DNA of 64,000 nt from NCBI GenBank assembly GCA_041746735.1, contig JBGTGP010000004.1:1-64000 (forward strand), in the 5' to 3' direction. Below the pieces are notes generated by a model. That model was not told the origin of the DNA and ran no database searches. It saw only the letters and a program-made list of their open reading frames with translations. Within the stretch, counting starts at the first letter, position 1. Each line of letters begins with the position of its first letter. The position numbers and the translations under genes were made by a program. Origin of the DNA: Opimibacter sp041746735. GTDB taxonomy: Bacteria > Bacteroidota > Bacteroidia > Chitinophagales > Saprospiraceae. Shown in pieces: positions 54,385 to 62,211 of this stretch.

Positions 54385-56123
54385 AACAGGGATTGCGTAC
54401 ACAGAGGTTCGTCTTCCGATGTATACTGGCCATGATGTGTTGCCTTCCTGTCCGGGGTGTCAGCCAGATCGATTCTATCCTGCTGCTCGAGCCGGTGCAT
54501 CAGGCTTTAGCCGTAAAGCAACTTTATGCAGGATTACTGACAGAGGATACGACAACTGTTTTTTCACGTATTGCACAATTTGAATCCAAAAGCCGTCGTC
54601 AAGGTGCGTCATTACTTGCGCAACAGTTCCACAGTCTGCAGCACCGGTATCGTATCGATATGCTCCCCGCTCAGGATCCGCTGCGGATACAAATAGCCCT
54701 GACCGCGTTGGAGGAAGCTTCACGAAAGGGATGGGAGGCCATGGAGGCAGAGTGGATGATCCGCAGCGGTTTGCAGTTTTTTGAAATGCGCCACTATGGT
54801 CCCGCTTTTGAATACCTGCTCCGCGGACATCAGCGCAGCATGGAACTCGGATTTGACCGCTATCCCCATCTGCGTGAATTCCTGCTGGTCACCGGACTGG
54901 TGCATTATGAGTTCGGCGATTATGCGACAGCGCTGAAGTTTTTCAAATCCATCCTGGAGGTACGTGATCAATGGCCCGATCCCTGGAGTCTGACCAATGC
55001 TATCAATACAGCGGCACTCTGCTTTCAGCAAATAGAGCAATACGACTCCGCCCTACACTATTTTACGCTGGCACGTGACCATACCCTGGAGGTGCTGCAA
55101 GATACAGCGTATGCCATCATGATCGACGGTAATCGCGCCACGGCATTGCGGCGTCTGGGACGAATCGATGAAGCCCTGGATTTGCTGGAACAGGATTACC
55201 AGTTGAGCCAAAAAAATGACATGACCGGTAGTGCAGTCAATGCTGCGCTCGAGATGGCATCCATCCACCTGGACCACGGAGATGCTTTAGCTGCCAGCAC
55301 GTATATCGAATTTGCGCGGCAGCATATAGAGCGCGATCAGGCACGACCGCTCCGGGTTTTTTATGAAAATTCATACCGGTATCACCGGGCTACAGGTGCA
55401 TGGGCACAGGCCTTCACGTATCTCGATTCGGCTCAGGTGCTTCAGGACAGTCTGCGCAAAGCCCATGATAACCGGCTCTTGTTGCATGCCCGACAGCAGG
55501 TAGAGGTGGAGAAATATCGACATGACTTGCGAATGCTGGAAGCACTGCGCGAACGTCAGGTACTCCTGCGCAATGCGGCCCTGATGATCATTCTTCTAGC
55601 CGGTCTGGCCGCGATCCTCTGGTATCATCGCCGTTATGTCCAACGGAAAAAAGACCTTGAAATCGCGGAGCTCAGCAAACAACTGACAGAGGAAGAACTC
55701 AGCACTGCACATCTTGAGTTGCAGGCCTTCACCCGTGTTCTGAGAGAAAAAAATGCTATGATCGAGTCGATCCATGACCAGTTGAGTACACTGCAACAGG
55801 AGGCAAAACCCGGAGTCATCGCGGAATATATGTCTGCCCTTACGAATCATACCATTCTGACCGAGGACGATTGGCAGCAGTTTCGGATTCTGTTTGAAAA
55901 AGTATATCCCGGATATTTTTTCCGGATGAAAGATCAATTTCCCGATATCACGCCGGCGGATATGCGGCTTTTGGCACTGACCAAACTGCGGTTGTCGCCC
56001 AAAGAAATGGCCGCTCTACTGGGTATTACATACGATGCAATAAAAAAATCTCGTCGCCGACTGCGGCAGCGCATCAACCTGCCAGGCGAAGGCAGTCTCG
56101 ACGAAGTCGCTGAATCGATCTGA
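54381..56123 (+). CDS. TPR sensor protein with C-terminal HTH
   Basis: About 580 residues from ATG 54381, which overlaps galE and gives a signal peptide (FVFRCILAMMCCLPVRGVSQ). TPR-like helix pairs fill about 40-380, then a coil, a membrane helix (RNAALMIILLAGLAAILWYH, about 400), a second coil (LEIAELSKQLTEEELSTAHL) and a cytoplasmic HTH (LTKLRLSPKEMAALLGITYD, AIKKSRRRLRQRI), similar to LuxR-type. It would sense a periplasmic signal and act on DNA from the membrane. It belongs to a common Bacteroidota family. Confidence 0.85.
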   Translation: MKQGLRTQRFVFRCILAMMCCLPVRGVSQIDSILLLEPVHQALAVKQLYAGLLTEDTTTVFSRIAQFESKSRRQGASLLAQQFHSLQHRYRIDMLPAQDPLRIQIALTALEEASRKGWEAMEAEWMIRSGLQFFEMRHYGPAFEYLLRGHQRSMELGFDRYPHLREFLLVTGLVHYEFGDYATALKFFKSILEVRDQWPDPWSLTNAINTAALCFQQIEQYDSALHYFTLARDHTLEVLQDTAYAIMIDGNRATALRRLGRIDEALDLLEQDYQLSQKNDMTGSAVNAALEMASIHLDHGDALAASTYIEFARQHIERDQARPLRVFYENSYRYHRATGAWAQAFTYLDSAQVLQDSLRKAHDNRLLLHARQQVEVEKYRHDLRMLEALRERQVLLRNAALMIILLAGLAAILWYHRRYVQRKKDLEIAELSKQLTEEELSTAHLELQAFTRVLREKNAMIESIHDQLSTLQQEAKPGVIAEYMSALTNHTILTEDDWQQFRILFEKVYPGYFFRMKDQFPDITPADMRLLALTKLRLSPKEMAALLGITYDAIKKSRRRLRQRINLPGEGSLDEVAESI

Positions 56124-56280
56124 AACCCTTTATTCACAGCGGTTCCGACGTTGTCCCCCGATTTGTCCCCCTCATTGTCCCCCATCTGTCCCTATTTGTT
56201 TCTTGCAGACATGGTATGGACAGGATCACTTTTGTCGGGTGCAACCACCACTCCTTTCCAATCCTCCGGATCGTAAAAAG

Positions 56281-56406
56281 ATGAGCCTGCTCTGGCTCCT
56301 GATCCTGCTCTGCGCCACCCTGGCAGCCTTTACCTGGTGGATGTTTGAGCAACGAATTGGTCATATCGATCAACAAATTGAAATTCATCAAAACTTTAAG
56401 CAATGA
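56281..56406 (+). CDS. Small single-span membrane protein
   Basis: 41 residues from ATG 56281: one hydrophobic helix (LLWLLILLCATLAAFTWWMF) and a short polar tail (EQRIGHIDQQIEIHQNFKQ) that may be a coil. It could be a real small protein or a chance frame. The open frame runs upstream to 56203, but that part does not look coding. Next gene's frame begins 4 nt earlier than its stop. Confidence 0.35.
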   Translation: MSLLWLLILLCATLAAFTWWMFEQRIGHIDQQIEIHQNFKQ

Positions 56407-56498
56407 TCCTACCACTACATTTATCTGAAAAGAATCAACCCCTCGAGTCGACATCCTTTCCGATACTGCAACATCCTTTTTCTGTGTGGAGAAAAATC

Positions 56499-57836
56499 AT
56501 GAAAATTCTCGCCTTCGCCTTCACCTTCTGGTGTATAACGATGTCCGTTTCCGCGCAGCATGTCGGTATAGGCACCACGAACCCGCAGTATTTGCTGGAC
56601 GTCCATCAACAGGAAGAGGAGGGGCTCACGGTGGCCCGCTTTAAAACCAACCACCTGTTTTCAGATATCTTGTTTGAGAGTGAGCATGCTTCCCTGAGGC
56701 TGGGCGTGTATGACAACCTCGGAAGTATAGGCACCACGAATCCCTCCGATTTTCTCATCATGGCCAATAATGTATCGGGGTTTAGAATGAAGCACAGTAC
56801 ACAATATGTTGGACTGGGCCAATCCAATCCTGAGCATCGACTTCATGTGTCGGAAAATCAAAGTAACAGAACTACTGCCCGCTTTAATACGATTGGAGGG
56901 TATAGCGATATCCTGGTTGACAATGCCACGCAGAAATTATTACTGGGTGTAAACGTGGCAGGAGCCTATGTCGGCACGCAGTCGATGGACGATTTGCAAT
57001 TTCTGACCGGAGGAGCTGCCCGGATGACGATCCGCCAAAGCAATGGGCATGTGGGTATTGGTACAACCTTACCTGAAAGTCGAATCCATGTAAACTCCGG
57101 TCAAAACCAAACTATTGCCCGATTCAGATCGAACTTCAGCATCGGTGATATAATCCTGGGATCAAGCTCTGGTGATATGACGCTGAGTGTCACTCCGATT
57201 TCAGCCAGTATCCAGGCAATTTCTCCACAGGATCTGATATTGGCCATGAACAATTTCGAAGCATTCATTATCAAAAACAACACGCATTATGTCGGCATCA
57301 ATCATTCAACACCGGATCACAGGCTGCATGTCCTGGAAAGCTCCAGCGCCTTAGCCCGGTTTCAATCAACATCCAATACCAGTAAGCTGATGGTCGATAC
57401 AGGCTCCAAACAAACGCTGTTAGGTACTGATCTGACAGGAGGTTATGTCGGCACCAATTCCCCTGACAACTTTTATCTGATGACGCATCAAACCCGTCGC
57501 CTGACCGTACAGCATACTACTGGAAATGTTGGTATCGCGACCGAAACCCCGCAGGCTACCCTTGATGTAGATGGAAGTCTGCGTACCCGGTACAGTGGCA
57601 CTCAGGTCATCACACCTTTCAACTCTACCGGTGTTCAAACGGTGACGATCACCATTCCGGAAGTGCCGGCCGGATGGAATTTCCTCAACACGGTCGTCCT
57701 GGCGAGTAATGCAGACGGCAATGCGGTCTTCACCATCAACCAGACCAAGTTGACATCACTGACCACCCTGGACCTCGTATGCAATGTGACCACGACCGGA
57801 TTAGCGCGGATCAACTGGGTGATCTTTAAGTTGTGA
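56499..57836 (+). CDS. GIGTTNP-repeat surface protein
   Basis: About 445 residues from ATG 56499; the ATG at 56403 is poorer. Signal peptide FAFTFWCITMSVSAQH is followed by repeats around HVGIGTTNPQYLLDV, GLGQSNPEHRLHV, HVGIGTTLPESRIHV, VGINHSTPDHRLHV and NVGIATETPQATLDV. The repeats are common in Bacteroidota surface proteins and in phage tail fibres. The C terminus is a different beta domain (VTITIPEVPAGWNFLNTVVL), and no T9SS domain is clear. It may be a surface or secreted protein of unknown role. The same motif recurs at 62212. Confidence 0.75.
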   Translation: MKILAFAFTFWCITMSVSAQHVGIGTTNPQYLLDVHQQEEEGLTVARFKTNHLFSDILFESEHASLRLGVYDNLGSIGTTNPSDFLIMANNVSGFRMKHSTQYVGLGQSNPEHRLHVSENQSNRTTARFNTIGGYSDILVDNATQKLLLGVNVAGAYVGTQSMDDLQFLTGGAARMTIRQSNGHVGIGTTLPESRIHVNSGQNQTIARFRSNFSIGDIILGSSSGDMTLSVTPISASIQAISPQDLILAMNNFEAFIIKNNTHYVGINHSTPDHRLHVLESSSALARFQSTSNTSKLMVDTGSKQTLLGTDLTGGYVGTNSPDNFYLMTHQTRRLTVQHTTGNVGIATETPQATLDVDGSLRTRYSGTQVITPFNSTGVQTVTITIPEVPAGWNFLNTVVLASNADGNAVFTINQTKLTSLTTLDLVCNVTTTGLARINWVIFKL

Positions 57837-57911
57837 TCCCGCGTGTGCTTAATAAACGCCCCATATCCTGCAGGTGCTTATCTTCGGGGCTGTACTCCGG
57901 ATATCCCGTCT

Positions 57912-58292
57912 ATGAAGATCTTTAATCTTGTTCTGGCCGCTCTCTTTTTTCTTTTTGCTGCCGTGCAATTCAATGACGCTCCTGATGACATTATCTTCTG
58001 GGTGATGATTTATGGGGGCGTAGGTCTGGTCTCGGTGCTGGCCGCTTTTGACCGGTACAATATGTGGGTCATCCTGCTGGGCCTGGCCGCTACGGTATTT
58101 GAACTGTTTCGCAAGTTTCCAGCCTTCGCCCAGTGGTGTGCGCAGGGGATGCCCTCGATCGTCGGAGAGATGCAGGCTTCTTCACCGTATATAGAATTGG
58201 TGAGAGAATTTCTCGGTCTTGTCCTTTGCTTTCTGGTGCTGGTCTTCCATTATGTTCGGTATTCGAAAAAGAGAAAGATGGAGCAGGAGTGA
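57912..58292 (+). CDS. Transmembrane family 220 (TMEM220-like) protein
   Basis: 126 residues from ATG 57912, with three or four helices: IFNLVLAALFFLFAAVQFND, IIFWVMIYGGVGLVSVLAAF, MWVILLGLAATVFELF and VREFLGLVLCFLVLVFHYV. It keeps the AAVQFNDAPD and W.R.F motif of the TMEM220 family. The role is unknown. It lies 107 nt before the sensor kinase. Confidence 0.85.
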   Translation: MKIFNLVLAALFFLFAAVQFNDAPDDIIFWVMIYGGVGLVSVLAAFDRYNMWVILLGLAATVFELFRKFPAFAQWCAQGMPSIVGEMQASSPYIELVREFLGLVLCFLVLVFHYVRYSKKRKMEQE

Positions 58293-58398
58293 AGCCATTA
58301 CTGGACTGGCCAAATGTACAACGCCGGCTATATCGCGAACGACCTTTTTGCCCGCCTGCAAGTATCATCATGGATTTGCTGTAATTTGGAGTCAGCAG

Positions 58399-61377
58399 AT
58401 GGCATCACCACTTTATATCAGACGTCTTATCGTCCTGTCAGCCATGTTCCATATGATAGGGTATGGACCGGTTGGTCATGCACAGCGGTTGATCCAGTGT
58501 GATCAACTCACCTCCGAACAAGGGCTTTCAGCCCATGTGGTGTATAGTCTGTATCAGGATCGCAGTGGATTCCTGTGGGCCGGTACAGATTACGGACTCA
58601 ACCGATACGACGGCTACCAATTTCGGACGTATCACAAGTCTAACGCCGATACCACCACATTGTCCAATGAAGGTATATTGTGTATGACCGAAGATGAGCA
58701 GGGCTATATGTGGATCGGTACCTACGAAGGACTCAATCAGTTGGATCCTTTCTCAGGTCATGTGAGACGGTTTGAAGTGCCGGGCAATTGGCCCGTCAAT
58801 GGTATTGTAGACATCGGGCTGTATGGTTCATCCCATCTCGTTCTCATCACCCCTGAACACCTTTTTCTGTTTGATATCCTGCAAAAAGAATTCAGCACCG
58901 TTGTCGTCCCTCCGGGAGTGACGATAGAGCGAAGACAATTCATTCGTTTTCCTGAGGGCGGACTTGGTGTGTTATGCCGCTTTGATGGAAAGGAGGACGG
59001 GATCGCGGTTATCGAGGATACAACAGGCCTGATCCTGACACAACGTTTGTCCGATATTCTTCCTTCCATTCGGGAGCGTCATCTTGATTTTTACTTCAGG
59101 GACACATCAGGATTTCATTTTATTTCCTCCAGGACCGACCGATCCTTCAGTGTCTATCACAAAGCCGGACATATTCTTACAGCCACTCATCGTGAATTGG
59201 CTTCTGAATCCCCGCTCAATTTTTACTGTGCTATTGAGGTACATCCCGATGAGGTATGGTTCGGGACCAATCATGGTGTGTTCATCTATGACCGGCAGTC
59301 CCGGCAGATGGGGACTGCTGTAATGCGTATGCCATTTCATTCCGGAGCCCACTTCAAAGATATACGGGCAATGACGTTGGATCGGAGTGGTATGTTGTGG
59401 ATGGGCACTTTCGGAGAAGGTCTGTTGACCAGCCTCACGCGATCATCTCCCTTTAAGAACATTCCGCTATCCGATATTATCCGTCATCCTGACAAAGCGC
59501 TGATCACCGGATTGTATCACGGACCCCATCAAACGTTGGCGGTAGAATTGTCATATAATGACTTCAGTTTGTGGCATCATCATTTAAATGCAGGTTATTT
59601 GACAAAAGCAGAATTGACAATAGACCAGATAGCTGAACTCACTTCCGGGAAATCTCTTGCGGAGGCAAGTCCTTTTCACCGACAAATGATGGAAGACATT
59701 AAAGAAGGTACAGCCCTATCCGGACACCGGCGATTTTTGTTTCCCAATGATACAACCATGATTCACTACCGGATCGGAATACACATCAACACCCTTCACC
59801 ACCGGAAAAAATTTCTGAACGAACTCATCAAGCAACTCGTAGAGGATCCTGACTATTATTGGATGACGACCTCCTCCGGATTATATCGGATAGACAAAAA
59901 GACACTGAAGGATACAGTCTACAGGTTTGATCCGGAAGATCCATACTCCATTTCGGAAGATATCCTTTATCACGTCCATATCGATAGTCAGTATCATCTC
60001 TGGATCGGGACAAAGGGAGGAGGGTTGAATTATTATGATCGGAACGAAAACCGCTTTTATCACTATACCACCCGCGATGGTCTGCCGGACAACGTGGTGT
60101 ATTATATACTGCCAGACCGGGATGGGCATCTCTGGCTGACCACCAATAATGGTCTCTCCCGATTTGATCCCCGCAACAGGACCTTTACCAACTTCAATCG
60201 TCGGGACGGATTGATCAATGCCGAGTACAATACAAGAGGAGGCCTCATGATGCCGGATGGTCATCTCTATTTTGCGGGGATCAACGGGATTGATTACTTC
60301 CTTCCGGAGGAGGTAGTGCCCTCCAGTCTGATCCATGGCGTACATATCGCCAGATGGAAGGTAAATGATACAGACATGACCACTCGGGAGCTTGTCAGAC
60401 TACAGCACCACCGGAATCATGTAACCTTTTGGTTTACATCCAATGATTTTGTAAAACCGGCGCTCATCTATTTTCGGTACCGTATCAGCAATGATGCTTC
60501 GTGGACGCGGGTTCAGGGAATAAATACGGCCTCGTATCACGATCTGCGAAGTGGGACCTATACGTTTGAAGTACAAGCTAGCGCGGACAATTATATGTGG
60601 AGCGATACAGCCGTGCAACGCTTTATCATTCTAACGCCCTGGTGGCGTGCGATGTGGTTCTGGATGCTGTGCAGTGTGGCCCTGCTGATTTGTGTATATG
60701 CCCTGTATCGCTTCAGATGGCTTCAGGTCCGCCGGATACAGACCTTACGGGAGAGCATCTCCCGGGACCTGCATGATGAAGTCGGGTCAGCACTGAGTAG
60801 TATTCATCTCTACAGCACCGTAGCTTCAAGATCCATGCAGCATGATCCTCCAGGCGTCTCGAAGGCGCTCGGACATATCCATACCAATACGCAGCAGGTG
60901 ATGGAAAAGATGGGGGATATCATCTGGGCGATTCAGACCGGTGAGGATGGCCGGATCACCTTTGAGCATAAGGTCAAGAACTATGGATTTGAATTGCTTG
61001 CACCCCTTAATATCAATTGTACATATATGGTGACAACAGAGGCCGAACAAAAACTTCGGCACATGGGTCTTCGAAGAAATCTACTGCTCATCACCAAAGA
61101 AGCCATCAACAATATCGCCCGCTACAGCCAGGCTACTGAAGCGTCTGTAGACTTGTCTCTTCAGGGTAATTATTTTAAGCTTCGTATCCATGACAATGGC
61201 CATGGATTTGATCCGGACATCCAGTATCAGGGCAATGGACTGAATAATATGAGAAAGCGGACCACAGAGATGGGAGGTACGCTCAGGATAATGTCTTCCG
61301 TTACAGATGGAACTACCCTGATATGTATGATCCCCATCACTAAGATTAGGGATATGAGGAAAAACGCTGCACCTTAA
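58399..61377 (+). CDS. Hybrid-like sensor histidine kinase (reg_prop, Y_Y_Y, HisKA_3)
   Basis: About 992 residues from ATG 58399, chosen for the signal peptide (LIVLSAMFHMIGYGPVGHAQ); the frame is open from 58219. Two-component propeller blades (FLWAGTDYGLNRYDG, YMWIGTYEGLNQLD, LWLTTNNGLSRFDPR) fill the periplasmic part, then a Y_Y_Y domain (IYFRYRISNDASWTRV), a membrane helix (WFWMLCSVALLICVYALYRF) and a NarL-type kinase. Phospho-acceptor His is in SRDLHDEVGSALS; HATPase is IHDNGHGFDPD. No receiver is fused, and the response regulator follows 9 nt later. It senses an unknown periplasmic ligand. Confidence 0.93.
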   Translation: MASPLYIRRLIVLSAMFHMIGYGPVGHAQRLIQCDQLTSEQGLSAHVVYSLYQDRSGFLWAGTDYGLNRYDGYQFRTYHKSNADTTTLSNEGILCMTEDEQGYMWIGTYEGLNQLDPFSGHVRRFEVPGNWPVNGIVDIGLYGSSHLVLITPEHLFLFDILQKEFSTVVVPPGVTIERRQFIRFPEGGLGVLCRFDGKEDGIAVIEDTTGLILTQRLSDILPSIRERHLDFYFRDTSGFHFISSRTDRSFSVYHKAGHILTATHRELASESPLNFYCAIEVHPDEVWFGTNHGVFIYDRQSRQMGTAVMRMPFHSGAHFKDIRAMTLDRSGMLWMGTFGEGLLTSLTRSSPFKNIPLSDIIRHPDKALITGLYHGPHQTLAVELSYNDFSLWHHHLNAGYLTKAELTIDQIAELTSGKSLAEASPFHRQMMEDIKEGTALSGHRRFLFPNDTTMIHYRIGIHINTLHHRKKFLNELIKQLVEDPDYYWMTTSSGLYRIDKKTLKDTVYRFDPEDPYSISEDILYHVHIDSQYHLWIGTKGGGLNYYDRNENRFYHYTTRDGLPDNVVYYILPDRDGHLWLTTNNGLSRFDPRNRTFTNFNRRDGLINAEYNTRGGLMMPDGHLYFAGINGIDYFLPEEVVPSSLIHGVHIARWKVNDTDMTTRELVRLQHHRNHVTFWFTSNDFVKPALIYFRYRISNDASWTRVQGINTASYHDLRSGTYTFEVQASADNYMWSDTAVQRFIILTPWWRAMWFWMLCSVALLICVYALYRFRWLQVRRIQTLRESISRDLHDEVGSALSSIHLYSTVASRSMQHDPPGVSKALGHIHTNTQQVMEKMGDIIWAIQTGEDGRITFEHKVKNYGFELLAPLNINCTYMVTTEAEQKLRHMGLRRNLLLITKEAINNIARYSQATEASVDLSLQGNYFKLRIHDNGHGFDPDIQYQGNGLNNMRKRTTEMGGTLRIMSSVTDGTTLICMIPITKIRDMRKNAAP

Positions 61378-61386
61378 CTTCGCTCC

Positions 61387-62022
61387 ATGATCCGGACCCT
61401 CATCTACGATGATAACCTGCAGCGCCGGGAGAGCCTGAAGGCTGTATTGGGACTTACCGATAACATCATCTGCGTGGCCGATTTTCCGGACGGGAGTCAT
61501 GTCCTGCAGGATATAGAGCAATATTATCCGGATGTCGTGCTGATGGATATCGAAATGCCATTGGTGGATGGGATTAGTGCTGTGCGACGGATCAAAGAGC
61601 ATCATCCGGATGTCCGCGTCATCATGCAGACGGTGTTTGAAGATGAGGATAAAATCTTTGCGGCGCTGCAGGCTGGAGCAGAAGGGTATATCCTTAAAAC
61701 TGCTTCAGCCGAAAAAATCACACAGAGTATTGAAGAAGTCTATCGTGGCGGAGCCTATATGACCCCTTCTGTGGCTCTGCGGGTCATGAAGTATTTCAAC
61801 CAACCTCACCACGTCCCACACGAGCAATACCGGATGACAGGCAGAGAACTTCAAGTCCTGGGATTGCTATCAGATGGCCTGAGTTATAAGATGGTCGCGG
61901 ATAAATTGGGGATCAGCTATTATACGGTCAATGACCATGTGAAGAAAATTTATGAAAAACTTCATGTCCACTCCCTGAATGAAGCGGTAGCGCTGGCCTT
62001 CAGGAAGAAAATTGTCACCTGA
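61387..62022 (+). CDS. NarL/LuxR-type response regulator
   Basis: 211 residues. The receiver has TLIYDDNLQRRESL and the phospho-acceptor aspartate in PDVVLMDIEMPLVDG, with K in YILKTAS. The C-terminal LuxR HTH is TGRELQVLGLLSDGLSYKMV and ADKLGISYYTVNDHVKKIYE. It is 9 nt downstream of the sensor kinase and would be its partner. Surface-protein genes flank the pair, so they may be targets (inference). Confidence 0.95.
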   Translation: MIRTLIYDDNLQRRESLKAVLGLTDNIICVADFPDGSHVLQDIEQYYPDVVLMDIEMPLVDGISAVRRIKEHHPDVRVIMQTVFEDEDKIFAALQAGAEGYILKTASAEKITQSIEEVYRGGAYMTPSVALRVMKYFNQPHHVPHEQYRMTGRELQVLGLLSDGLSYKMVADKLGISYYTVNDHVKKIYEKLHVHSLNEAVALAFRKKIVT

Positions 62023-62211
62023 TCGTACCCCTACATTAAGGGATTTTTCCCTTTCTCCTCTACAATACATTTGTTCCATTCGGTTGTTGATGGCCTTTCA
62101 TGGTAAGACGAAAAGCATGATCTGCTGATGGTCGTTCCGGAAAGGGGTCACCGATAATTAAATTGATCATAGCCATGTCGGCACACCAAAGACCTCACAA
62201 AGCATTTGATC

